Positions 7,131-14,339 of a DNA stretch of 14,785 nt are shown here, in pieces. Location: the NCBI GenBank assembly GCA_916050055.1, contig CAJZJY010000006.1, forward strand, positions 1 through 14,785. Direction: 5' to 3'. Origin of the DNA: an uncultured Streptococcus sp. (lineage in GTDB: Bacteria > Bacillota > Bacilli > Lactobacillales > Aerococcaceae). A model generated the notes under the pieces. It was not told the DNA's origin and ran no database searches. It saw only the letters and a list, made by a program, of their open reading frames with translations. Every line of letters starts with the position of its first letter. The first letter of the stretch is position 1. Both the position numbers and the translations under genes were made by a program.

Positions 7131-7162
7131 AAAAAAAGTTCGCCACGACTGTAGCGAACTTT
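7131..7162 (-). terminator. Terminator of the NusG domain II gene unit
   Basis: On the minus strand AAAGTTCGC (7162-7154) pairs perfectly with GCGAACTTT (7143-7135) around a 10-base loop. It is followed by four more T, so the T run totals seven. It begins 9 bases after the stop codon of the NusG domain II gene. Confidence 0.85.
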
Positions 7163-7170
7163 ACATTGTT

Positions 7171-7602
7171 TTATAACGGGATAATAGTGTCATTATCACT
7201 AGTAGCGGGCTCGGTTGAGACAATCTCAATCATCAGTCCATGTGGCAAGCAAATACTTGTCTGACCTGGCTGAGAAATCCAACCTGTTTGCACCGCGATT
7301 TGGTCTGGACTATTATCCTCCTTGTCACGGATACGCGTTCCATCGATTTCAATAATATTATATTGATCGTCATGCGGGAAGTAGATGAACTCATCATGTG
7401 GTGTATTTTCACTGAGTTCAAAGCGCTCGATTTCTTCGCCGTCAATTGTGAGAATCGCGTAGATTTTTGCTTCTTCTTTTCTCGTTGCTTGTTGATAAGC
7501 AAAGATTGCATTTGGTAAAAATGATAGTGCCAATAACACGAGCACAATAATAATGTCGAATGGCTTTATCAAATGGGAATACTTCTTAACTATCGTTCTC
7601 AT
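7171..7602 (-). CDS. NusG domain II-containing membrane-anchored protein
   Basis: This 143-aa protein has an N-terminal cytoplasmic lead, one transmembrane helix (about 16-36) and an extracytoplasmic domain. The C-terminal signature SPDQIAVQTGWISQPGQTSICLPHGLMIEI (98-127) is that of the NusG_II (PF07009-like) family, small anchored proteins of Bacillota whose function is not established. They are unrelated in role to the transcription factor NusG. From memory, many members have cysteines where this one has Ser98 and Ala103; only Cys118 remains. The ATG at 7602 overlaps the upstream gene by 17 bases and has only a weak AAAGG directly before it. Translation therefore probably depends on coupling to that gene. 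The downstream terminator closes the unit. Confidence 0.8.
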   Translation of the reverse strand: MRTIVKKYSHLIKPFDIIIVLVLLALSFLPNAIFAYQQATRKEEAKIYAILTIDGEEIERFELSENTPHDEFIYFPHDDQYNIIEIDGTRIRDKEDNSPDQIAVQTGWISQPGQTSICLPHGLMIEIVSTEPATSDNDTIIPL

Positions 7603-8020
7603 CCTTTAACTCTAATAATGTTCTACGTACTTCTGAGGCAATTTTTGAGCCAATCACGAGTAATTCATACAGCGTAAAGGTCTCAAATGGAGTTACTCTC
7701 CCCACATAGCGAATAAAGAGCTCGCCGTCTGTGTCCACAAGTAGCGTGTAGTATGCCACTAACTCTTGGTTCAAGCGATTAATGGAATAGAGCACATCGA
7801 ATAAATCTAAGCCAAAGTCTCTTCCATTCCCGATTCCTTCATACGTAATCTGGTAATCGGTACGGTCCTGGCTATCATCGAACACGACGCTAAACGGAAA
7901 CTCGGCTTCTCCTTCTGAATACAGACCAAGAAACGCGATTCCACCGTCGCCTAATTCCTTCTTATCCAGTTTCAAATCACGATTCTTTAAAACAGTCTCA
8001 AACGATTCACTAACCTTCAT
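7586..8020 (-). CDS. Hypothetical protein, weakly YbjN-like
   Basis: I do not firmly recognise this 144-aa protein. It has no signal peptide or membrane helix and looks like a small alpha/beta cytoplasmic protein. The pattern of the C-terminal half is LYSINRLNQELVAYYTLLVDTDGELFIRY (77-105) followed by a long terminal helix. It recalls the YbjN / type III secretion chaperone-like fold, but only loosely. The frame is open to an ATG at 8041, but that would leave almost no leader after the predicted promoter and has no ribosome binding site. The ATG at 8020 has AAAGGAG 8 bases upstream, so I chose it. Its 3' end overlaps the NusG domain II gene by 17 bases, so the two products may work together. 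Confidence 0.75.
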   Translation of the reverse strand: MKVSESFETVLKNRDLKLDKKELGDGGIAFLGLYSEGEAEFPFSVVFDDSQDRTDYQITYEGIGNGRDFGLDLFDVLYSINRLNQELVAYYTLLVDTDGELFIRYVGRVTPFETFTLYELLVIGSKIASEVRRTLLELKDENDS

Positions 8021-8052
8021 CGTGGCCACTCCTTTCGCCATTTGTAACCTCT

Positions 8053-8081
8053 ATTTTACTAGATTCCCTCCTATTTCACAA
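8053..8081 (-). promoter_or_regulatory. Promoter of the two-gene unit
   Basis: TTGTGA (8081-8076) and TAAAAT (8058-8053) on the minus strand are separated by 17 bases. Transcription would start near 8046, which supports the ATG at 8020 rather than the one at 8041. Confidence 0.6.
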
Positions 8082-8153
8082 CCAAACACCGAAATCCTAC
8101 ACTTTTATTCTCTATTAGATACGAAAAATTTTTCAAATCGGCTTTTTCTGCAC

Positions 8154-8188
8154 AAAAAAAGAGACTGAAGTTTCCTTCAATCTCTTTT
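8154..8188 (-). terminator. Terminator after oppC
   Basis: AAAAGAGA (8157-8164) pairs with TCTCTTTT (8181-8188), and TGAAG (8166-8170) with CTTCA (8175-8179), with one C-A mismatch between them. On the minus strand the stem runs into seven T. It starts about 12 bases after the oppC stop codon. Confidence 0.88.
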
Positions 8189-8200
8189 GCAAATTTATGA

Positions 8201-9121
8201 TTAACCTAAACGTTGGCGAGAGTCCGCTGCACGTTGTAAGGCTTGACCAACATAGTTGATACATAACATCATGATTAAGATTAAGATTGTGGCTGGTAAC
8301 CAAACCCATAATTTGTTTTCGATGATGTCCGCATTTTTCGCTGCAGAGATTAATGTACCAAGTGATGGTGTTGTAAATGGTAAACCGAAACCTAAGTAAG
8401 TTAACCCTGTTTCAATACCGATGTTCCCTGCTAAACGTAAGATTAAGTTAACGATAATTAATGAACTTAAGTTTGGCAAGATTTCACGGAACATGATACG
8501 GATATCACTTGAACCTAATGTTTTAGATGCATTTACATAGTCTAAACTTGCTTCTTGAAGAGTACGTGTTCTGAATAAACGAGCAGAACCGACCCAATAG
8601 AAGGCTGTCATGATAAATACGAAGTGGAACATTGTGTAGTTCGGAATCACTGTTACGAACACGATGATGATCATCAATGTTGGTAAGATCATGATAAAGT
8701 CAACGACACGCATTAAAGTTGTGTCCACCCATTTACCGTAGTAACCAGAAATCAATCCGACGATAATACCAACGATACATGTCAAGATTGTAACTGAGAA
8801 ACCGATTAATACTGAGTTACGAGCCCCGATAATTAAGAGGGCTAAAACGTCACGACCACTTTCGTCAGTCCCTAAAATGTGCGCATTTGTTGGGGCTTTA
8901 TAACGACCTAAGATATTTACTTTCAAAGCAGTTTCTTGATCGATAAAGAATGGTCCGACAAAGATGATTAAGAAAATCAACGCTAGTAAAATTAACGCGA
9001 AAAGCGCTATTTTATCTTTTAAAAACTCCCGTACAATAACCTGAAAACCAGCAGGCGGTGTAGATACGGTGCTTTCTTCAACGACAGTTTCTTCAACTGT
9101 ATTTACATTATTTTGCTCCAT
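8201..9121 (-). CDS. oppC: Oligopeptide ABC transporter permease OppC
   Basis: OppC is one of the two membrane subunits of the oligopeptide importer. The 306-aa protein has an N-terminal cytoplasmic extension rich in Glu/Thr/Val (1-30), a first membrane helix (about 38-58), the family motif HILGTDESGRD (81-91) and five more helices. The cytoplasmic EAA loop (about 189-216, with the late G-x-x-x-x-x-x-F-R-E-I-L-P-N pattern) docks onto the ATPases. AGGAGG lies 8 bases before the ATG, and oppB ends 18 bases upstream. It is the last gene of oppDFBC and is followed by a strong terminator. Confidence 0.93.
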   Translation of the reverse strand: MEQNNVNTVEETVVEESTVSTPPAGFQVIVREFLKDKIALFALILLALIFLIIFVGPFFIDQETALKVNILGRYKAPTNAHILGTDESGRDVLALLIIGARNSVLIGFSVTILTCIVGIIVGLISGYYGKWVDTTLMRVVDFIMILPTLMIIIVFVTVIPNYTMFHFVFIMTAFYWVGSARLFRTRTLQEASLDYVNASKTLGSSDIRIMFREILPNLSSLIIVNLILRLAGNIGIETGLTYLGFGLPFTTPSLGTLISAAKNADIIENKLWVWLPATILILIMMLCINYVGQALQRAADSRQRLG

Positions 9122-9139
9122 TTGCTACTCCTCCTTTTA

Positions 9140-10102
9140 TTATTGTACACGAACACGTGGGTCTACAATACTCATGATAATATCAGATAATAGCGTACCT
9201 AGAAGAGTCGCTGTACCGAAGAGTAATAGTAACGCTAAGATTACTGAGTAGTCACGTCCTGTGATTGATGTTACGAATAAGTTCCCCATTCCAGGATATG
9301 AGAAGATGTTTTCAATGAACACTGAACCACCGATTAAACCAGTGAATTCATATCCTAAGAAGGCTGCGATTGGCAAGATTGAGTTACGGAAGATGTGGCG
9401 GTTGAACACAACATTTTCAGGAACCCCTTTCGCACGTGCTGTACGAACGTAGTCTTGGCTCTTCGCATCGATAACCCCAGTACGTAAGTATTGAATCGTA
9501 CCAGTAGTTGAAAGAATCGCCATCGTAAACGCTGGTAAAATCATGTGATGGAATTTGTTTACATAATAGCCAAGTGTTCCAGCAACTACATCTGAATCGA
9601 CAGATCCACGAGTTGGGAACCAACCTAATGTATAACCAAATAACCATAATAGAACTAATGCGAATACGAATACTGGGATTGAGTAAGTAATGAATGTATA
9701 TACTACGATTGCTTTGTCAGCCCAAGAGTTTTGGAAACGACCTGCAATCATCCCTAATGGTAATGCAATTAAGTAAGTTAAAATCAATGTTAATAATGAT
9801 AACCATACTGTGTTACCAATACGTTCACCGATTAATTTCGTTACTTCATATTTGTAAGTATAACTTTGACCGAAGTCTCCGCGGAATGCTTTAGAAATCC
9901 AGTTCCAATATTGAACAGGAAGTGGATCATAGAATCCAGCTTTCACACGTAAAGCTTCAATTGTATTTGGGTCCGTTTCTGGAGTAATTAAACCTGTAAA
10001 TGGATCCCCTGGCATCATCTTCGCGATTAAGAATGCTAGCACACTAAGGATGAAGATTTGTGGCAACATTAATAACACACGACGTAAAATGGTTTTCCAC
10101 AT
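9140..10102 (-). CDS. oppB: Oligopeptide ABC transporter permease OppB
   Basis: OppB is the partner permease of OppC. The 320-aa protein starts MWKTILRRVLLMLPQIFILS, a typical first helix of the family, followed by a conserved external loop with MPGDPF (30-35). It has about five further helices (around 98-120, 131-157, 185-203, 240-260, 285-310). The EAA loop lies at about 214-244 (DYVRTARAKGVPENVVFNRH). The C-terminus ends in VDPRVRV, usual for OppB/DppB. The ATG is 2 bases after the oppF stop, and its AGGAGG site lies within the last codons of oppF. Pairing with OppC and with the two ATPases in one operon supports the assignment. Confidence 0.94.
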   Translation of the reverse strand: MWKTILRRVLLMLPQIFILSVLAFLIAKMMPGDPFTGLITPETDPNTIEALRVKAGFYDPLPVQYWNWISKAFRGDFGQSYTYKYEVTKLIGERIGNTVWLSLLTLILTYLIALPLGMIAGRFQNSWADKAIVVYTFITYSIPVFVFALVLLWLFGYTLGWFPTRGSVDSDVVAGTLGYYVNKFHHMILPAFTMAILSTTGTIQYLRTGVIDAKSQDYVRTARAKGVPENVVFNRHIFRNSILPIAAFLGYEFTGLIGGSVFIENIFSYPGMGNLFVTSITGRDYSVILALLLLFGTATLLGTLLSDIIMSIVDPRVRVQ

Positions 10103-10104
10103 AA

Positions 10105-11049
10105 TTATTTTCCTCCTTTTGGATTTAATGCAACAAAGTGTGAGTCAGAGATTTTTTGTAAATCAAACACACGACCGTTTTCATCGTAGTAAAGTTGTTG
10201 GTTTTCTTGGTAGAATTTCTCAGCTTCCTTACGACGTAGTTTGTTTGCTTCACGGTTTTCTGGATCGATAACCGGAATCGCAGACAATAGACGTTTTGTA
10301 TAGATATGTTGTGGGTTCGCGTAAATGTCTTCCGATTTCCCTGTTTCAACGAAACGTCCACGGTACATGATGAATAACTCATCACACATATGTTTCACAA
10401 CCCCAAGGTCATGGGAAATGAATAAGTAACTTAAGTTGAACTCATCTTGGATGCGTTTCATGTAGTTTAACACTTGCGCTTGTACAGATAAGTCTAACGC
10501 TGATACTGGTTCGTCGGCGATGATTAAACGAGGGTTACTTGCTAAGGCACGAGCAACACCGATACGTTGTCTTTGACCACCTGAGAACTGGTGTGGATAT
10601 TTTAATAATGCTTCTTCAGATAATCCGATGATTTCCATTAATTCAATCACGCGTTTTCTCTCTTCATCTGGAGATAAACGTTCGAAGTTTCTTAATGGCT
10701 CAGCCACGATATCTAAGATACGTTTTTTAGGGTTAAAACTTGATAGTGAATCTTGGAAGATCATTTGTACGTTACGGTTGTAGTCTGAAGTACGACGACG
10801 TGCTTTGTTTGTTACGTCTTGTCCTTCGTAAATAACTTTACCGCTTGTAACGTGTTCTAGACCAATAATCGATTTCCCGATTGTTGATTTACCAGAACCT
10901 GATTCTCCAACAAGACCGTAAGTTTTCCCTTCTTCAATTTCAAGTGACACTCCGTCTACCGCATAAACATGATCCGTTACTCGGTTAAAGAAGCCACTAC
11001 GAATCGGATAGTGAACTTTTAAATCTTCAATGGTTACAAAACCGCTCAT
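10105..11049 (-). CDS. oppF: Oligopeptide ABC transporter ATP-binding protein OppF
   Basis: OppF is one of two non-identical ATPases powering peptide import. The 314-aa protein carries Walker A GESGSGKST (48-56), Q-loop Gln99, signature FSGGQRQR (155-162), Walker B LIIADEP (175-181) and H-loop His213, so it looks catalytically complete. The signature is FSGGQ rather than the LSGGM seen in its partner. It lacks the cysteine-rich tail of OppD and instead ends in a charged region (about 262-314), as OppF proteins usually do. Its ATG overlaps the oppD stop by one base (TAATG), indicating coupled translation and balanced amounts of the two ATPases. Confidence 0.94.
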   Translation of the reverse strand: MSGFVTIEDLKVHYPIRSGFFNRVTDHVYAVDGVSLEIEEGKTYGLVGESGSGKSTIGKSIIGLEHVTSGKVIYEGQDVTNKARRRTSDYNRNVQMIFQDSLSSFNPKKRILDIVAEPLRNFERLSPDEERKRVIELMEIIGLSEEALLKYPHQFSGGQRQRIGVARALASNPRLIIADEPVSALDLSVQAQVLNYMKRIQDEFNLSYLFISHDLGVVKHMCDELFIMYRGRFVETGKSEDIYANPQHIYTKRLLSAIPVIDPENREANKLRRKEAEKFYQENQQLYYDENGRVFDLQKISDSHFVALNPKGGK

Positions 11050-12050
11050 TATGCTTCCTCCCCTTCAAAATGGAAATGTTTATAACATGTACAACGAACG
11101 AAGTGGTTTGGTCCAACTTCATGAAGTGTTGGATCCTCTTCGTGAGCGTCCGCTGAAATCCATGGAATACGTGGTGCGAAACGGCAACCTTTACGTGGTA
11201 ATTTTGGTAATGGTGGCACTGTTCCTTGGATCACGTGTAACTCTTCGCCTTCTGATCCCGCTTGTGGGATTGATTGTAGTAATGAACGTGTATAAGGATG
11301 TTTAGGATTCGTGAATAGCTCTTCAACAGGAGCGATTTCCACAAATTGTCCAGCGTACATCACGGCTACACGGTCAGCAGTTTCTGCTACTACCCCAAGG
11401 TCGTGAGTGATTAAGATGATACCTGATTCAGTTTCTTTTTGGATATCATTTAATAAGTCTAAGATTTGCGCTTGGATTGTTACGTCTAAGGCAGTTGTTG
11501 GTTCATCGGCAATGATGATTGGTGGTTTACATGATAAAGCAATCGCGATAACCACACGTTGACGCATCCCACCTGATAATTCATGTGGATATTGTTTGTA
11601 GGTACGTTGTGGGTTTGGAATCCCTACTTGTCCTAACAATTCAAGTACGCGTTCAGTACGTTCTTTTTCATCTAATTCTGTATGATAATAAAGAGCTTCG
11701 TCGATTTGAGCACCAATTGTCATTAAAGGATTTAATGAAGCCAATGGATCTTGGAAGATCATACCGATATCATTTCCGCGAATTTTGTTATATAACGCTT
11801 CGTTTAAGTTTACTAAGTTCACATCGTTATAAATGATGTCCCCTGTAATCTTTGTATTATTTTTGTTGTGCAAGCCCATGATGGTTGTCGCTAATGTAGA
11901 TTTCCCACATCCTGATTCCCCAACGATGGCCAAAATTTCATTCTTTTCTAATGTTAATGACACATTATCTACTGCATCATAAAAATCATCTTTGATACGG
12001 AAACCAACGTGTAAGTTATTGATTTCTAATAGTGGCTTATCAATTGTCAA
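11049..12050 (-). CDS. oppD: Oligopeptide ABC transporter ATP-binding protein OppD
   Basis: This 333-aa protein is the OppD-type ATPase. Walker A is GESGCGKST (44-52), Q-loop Gln100, signature LSGGMRQR (158-165), Walker B IIIADEP (178-184) and H-loop His216. The C-terminal oligopeptide/dipeptide extension (about 240-325) includes GTVPPLPKLPRKGCRFAPR and ends HFVRCTC. Of the cysteines that coordinate an iron-sulfur cluster in some relatives, Cys289 and Cys320/322 are present. The middle ones are replaced in PRIPWISADAHEEDP. The start codon is TTG, supported by AGGAGG 8 bases upstream and the family N-terminus. It is the first gene of oppDFBC, with its own promoter about 70 bases upstream. Confidence 0.94.
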   Translation of the reverse strand: MTIDKPLLEINNLHVGFRIKDDFYDAVDNVSLTLEKNEILAIVGESGCGKSTLATTIMGLHNKNNTKITGDIIYNDVNLVNLNEALYNKIRGNDIGMIFQDPLASLNPLMTIGAQIDEALYYHTELDEKERTERVLELLGQVGIPNPQRTYKQYPHELSGGMRQRVVIAIALSCKPPIIIADEPTTALDVTIQAQILDLLNDIQKETESGIILITHDLGVVAETADRVAVMYAGQFVEIAPVEELFTNPKHPYTRSLLQSIPQAGSEGEELHVIQGTVPPLPKLPRKGCRFAPRIPWISADAHEEDPTLHEVGPNHFVRCTCYKHFHFEGEEA

Positions 12051-12106
12051 ATCCGATTCCTCCTTATTTTCTTTGGTTAACTATTTCAATATTTAAAATA
12101 ATAAAA

Positions 12107-12127
12107 CAACGTTTCTATTATACGTTG
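12107..12127. promoter_or_regulatory. Dyad symmetry over the oppD -10 box
   Basis: CAACGT (12107-12112) and ACGTTG (12122-12127) form a perfect 6-bp inverted repeat with a 9-base spacer that overlaps the -10 box. A protein bound here would block transcription start. Operator function is inferred from position only. Confidence 0.35.
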
Positions 12128-12145
12128 CATGCTCTCTGATTGCAA
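12117..12145 (-). promoter_or_regulatory. Promoter of oppDFBC
   Basis: TTGCAA (12145-12140) and a consensus TATAAT (12122-12117) on the minus strand are 17 bases apart. The leader to the TTG start of oppD is about 60 bases. The -35 hexamer and spacing are the same as at the oppA promoter. Confidence 0.75.
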
Positions 12146-12159
12146 ATTGTATGACAATT
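12145..12159. promoter_or_regulatory. Dyad symmetry abutting the oppD -35 box
   Basis: AATTGT (12145-12150) and ACAATT (12154-12159) form a perfect 6-bp inverted repeat with a 3-base centre. It sits directly upstream of, and shares one base with, the -35 box. This is a position for a repressor or activator site. The cognate regulator is unknown. Confidence 0.4.
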
Positions 12160-12325
12160 CGAGCGCAGATACAGCGTATTTTTAGTTTACCATGAATCCT
12201 GCGTGATTACCATTATTTATGAGCAAAAAATTAACTTTTCTCATGTTATTTTAATTTTAAATTCAAATTTCACTAAATTCCCGTCATTAATGCGTTTTCA
12301 TTGGTTTTATAGATTTTGCGCAAAC

Positions 12326-12352
12326 AAAAAGAGACGAACCGAAGCTCGTCTC
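12326..12352 (-). terminator. Terminator after oppA
   Basis: On the minus strand GAGACGA (12352-12346) pairs with TCGTCTC (12337-12331) around an 8-base loop and is followed by TTTTT (12330-12326). It lies about 10 bases after the oppA stop and separates oppA from oppDFBC. Confidence 0.88.
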
Positions 12353-12362
12353 CTTCCAATTC

Positions 12363-14141
12363 TTATTTAGCACCAGTATCACTTGTTAATTCAACTTGGT
12401 AGAGCGCTGATTTTTGGCTACCTAAGTTTACATCGTAGTATTTCACACGTTTGTTTACCGCTGTAATAGATTCTCCGACTAACGTTGGGAAGATGAATGC
12501 TTTATCGTGAACGTATTTTTGCCATTCTTTATAGAACTCAACATTTTTAGCTGAATCAAATGATTCTGTTGAACTAATTTTATCCATGATGGCAGTTCCT
12601 TCAGCATCTACATAACGTTCGAAGTTGAATTGTGCTGTTTCACCAAATAATCCTGATGGGTTTGGATCGTAACCTGTAGACCAACCACCCGCGAATACAT
12701 CAATTTCTGGGTCGTCCGCTTGAACTTTATCGTAGAATGAGTTCAATTCAATAGTACGTCCTGTATAAAGTTTTACATCTAACCCGATTTCTTTCCACCA
12801 GTTCAAGTATTGTTGAACAAGTGATTCATTCGCTTCATCACGAGTACGTGCAGCGAAGTTAATGGTCAATTTAGAACCATCTTTGTTCTCACGTAAACCG
12901 TCACCATCAACGTCTTTATATCCCGCTTCATCTAGCAATTGTTTTGCTTTTTCTGGGTTATAAGTGAATCCTTCTTGTTCTTTGTTATAAATATCGTTAA
13001 AGAACGGAATGATGATTGAGTTTGAAGAATGTTGCAAGCCGTTATACAAGTTTTGACCTGCCGCATCAATATCGAGCGCGTATGCCATTGCTTGACGAAG
13101 GTTTACATCGGCCATTTTCGCATTTGGATCTGTTACGTTTTTACCAGTTTCTTTATCATATTTCCCTAAGTGGAAACCGATATATTCATACGCTGACGCT
13201 TCAGAACTGATTAACGTTACGTTTGTTAAATCTTTATAAGCTTCGTATTGTGAGTTTGGCATTGTAGCAATATCGTAGTTACCAGCTTTCATTTCTGAAA
13301 CGATGTTATCTGGAGATACAACTTCCATTACGACTTTATCAACTTTTGCTACACCTTTGTAGTAGTGTTCATTTGGAACTAATGTCACAGATTCCCCTGC
13401 TACGATGGATTCAATCTTGAATTGACCTAAACCAACGAATTTGGTTCCACGAACATACTCACTTTTTTCCCATTCAGCTTCTGGGATATCTTTAAAGATG
13501 TGTTTTGGCATGATGTATGCACACACAGAACCACCCGCTAATTGCATGGATGGGCTCATTTCTTTGAAGTGAATTTTTACAGTGTAATCATCCACTTTTT
13601 CAAGACCAGAAACGCTATCTGCTTTTCCATCGTGATATTCTTCCATACCAACTACATTTTTATAATCATCATCGTAACGAACACCTGTATAATCTTTATT
13701 ACCGATGGCTTGATAAGCAAAGATGTAGTCATCAATAGTTACGGGTTGTCCATCAGACCATTTATAGTCTTTTGAATTTAAAGTAACCGTTGCGGTTTTA
13801 TTTTCAACGTCAAATTCGATGCTTGCAAGACCTGTATTTGTTAACTTACGGTTTTCATCATATTCAAACATACTTTCATCAAGCAAACCACCAATTGTTG
13901 AGTCGTTTGTATCCGCAGATAACTCATCTGCAAAAATTCCAGAGAAAGGTGAAGAAGATACGATTGCGTATTTTAATGTTCCACCCTTGATTGGAGTCCC
14001 GTCGTGAGTGACTTCAGAAGCGTATTTTGTTTTTGAGGCATTGCTACTTGTTGAAGATGATTGTTCTTTGTTACCACATGCTGCTAACGTTAGCGCGACC
14101 GTTGCAGAAAACAGAATCATCACATTTCTCTTTTTCATCAT
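12363..14141 (-). CDS. oppA: Oligopeptide-binding lipoprotein OppA
   Basis: OppA captures peptides outside the cell and hands them to OppBC. The chosen ATG gives 592 aa. It starts MMKKRNVMILFSATVALTLAAC, a lipoprotein signal peptide with lipobox LAAC, so Cys22 should be lipidated. A Ser/Asn/Lys-rich linker follows, then a family 5 solute-binding domain (SBP_bac_5). Typical segments are DGTPIKGGTLKYAI, SDGQPVTIDDYIFAYQAI, the LRQAMAYALDID region and the C-terminal GWSTGYDPNPSG. The frame extends 15 codons further upstream, but GGAGA 7 bases before this ATG decides the start. The gene has its own promoter and terminator. It is therefore expressed separately from oppDFBC, which suits the larger amount of binding protein such systems need. 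A paralogue lies immediately upstream. Confidence 0.94.
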   Translation of the reverse strand: MMKKRNVMILFSATVALTLAACGNKEQSSSTSSNASKTKYASEVTHDGTPIKGGTLKYAIVSSSPFSGIFADELSADTNDSTIGGLLDESMFEYDENRKLTNTGLASIEFDVENKTATVTLNSKDYKWSDGQPVTIDDYIFAYQAIGNKDYTGVRYDDDYKNVVGMEEYHDGKADSVSGLEKVDDYTVKIHFKEMSPSMQLAGGSVCAYIMPKHIFKDIPEAEWEKSEYVRGTKFVGLGQFKIESIVAGESVTLVPNEHYYKGVAKVDKVVMEVVSPDNIVSEMKAGNYDIATMPNSQYEAYKDLTNVTLISSEASAYEYIGFHLGKYDKETGKNVTDPNAKMADVNLRQAMAYALDIDAAGQNLYNGLQHSSNSIIIPFFNDIYNKEQEGFTYNPEKAKQLLDEAGYKDVDGDGLRENKDGSKLTINFAARTRDEANESLVQQYLNWWKEIGLDVKLYTGRTIELNSFYDKVQADDPEIDVFAGGWSTGYDPNPSGLFGETAQFNFERYVDAEGTAIMDKISSTESFDSAKNVEFYKEWQKYVHDKAFIFPTLVGESITAVNKRVKYYDVNLGSQKSALYQVELTSDTGAK

Positions 14142-14194
14142 AATCAGTCTCCATTCTTTTATTTTAAGGCTTTTGAGTGTATCCATAAATTTAT

Positions 14195-14216
14195 GTTGGA
14201 CTTATCATACTCCAAC
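14195..14216. promoter_or_regulatory. Dyad symmetry over the oppA -10 box
   Basis: GTTGGA (14195-14200) and TCCAAC (14211-14216) form a perfect 6-bp inverted repeat with a 10-base spacer that contains the -10 hexamer. The placement is that of a repressor operator. It could also form a small hairpin only if transcription began upstream. Function is inferred. Confidence 0.45.
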
Positions 14217-14232
14217 TTTTTAATAATTGCAA
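14204..14232 (-). promoter_or_regulatory. Promoter of oppA
   Basis: TTGCAA (14232-14227) and TATGAT (14209-14204) on the minus strand are 17 bases apart. The leader to the oppA ATG is about 55 bases. Confidence 0.7.
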
Positions 14233-14299
14233 CACTTTTTCTAATCTTTTTTTAATTTTCATAATTCATTTCTCATTTTTGGAAACTTTTTTCATAATG

Positions 14300-14333
14300 A
14301 AAACAAGCCTAGGAAAATTCCTAGACTTGTTTT
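14300..14333 (-). terminator. Terminator after the upstream oppA paralogue
   Basis: AAAACAAG (14300-14307) pairs with CTTGTTTT (14326-14333), and CTAGGA (14309-14314) with TCCTAG (14319-14324), with one C-A mismatch and a 4-base loop. On the minus strand it ends in TTTT. The A/T symmetry means it could work in both directions. It starts 6 bases after the stop codon of the paralogue. Confidence 0.88.
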
Positions 14334-14339
14334 ATTGCA

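Larger units (their letters stand above)
12051..12362. other. Intergenic region between oppA and oppD
   Basis: These 312 bases hold the oppA terminator, the oppD promoter and two promoter-associated dyads, listed separately. The middle (about 12160-12320) is AT-rich and contains no open frame with a ribosome binding site. Apart from a weak CodY-like string at 12265-12279, I see nothing else in it. Confidence 0.6.

Noticed and set aside
8021..8041. ATG at 8041 as start of the 144-aa gene
   Set aside because: It has no ribosome binding site and would lie only a few bases after the predicted transcription start.
11030..11305. 91-codon plus-strand frame with a hydrophobic tail opposite oppD
   Set aside because: It is antisense to the conserved C-terminal region of oppD, has no ribosome binding site, and its hydrophobicity follows from the codons of the opposite strand.
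12265..12279. CodY-box-like string, about 12 of 15 matches to AATTTTCWGAAAATT
   Set aside because: It lies about 120 bases upstream of the oppD -35 box in a very AT-rich stretch where such partial matches are expected. I do not list it as a site.
14142..14186. Upstream extension of oppA by 15 codons
   Set aside because: It would put a non-signal segment before the lipoprotein signal peptide. GGAGA is correctly spaced for the later ATG.
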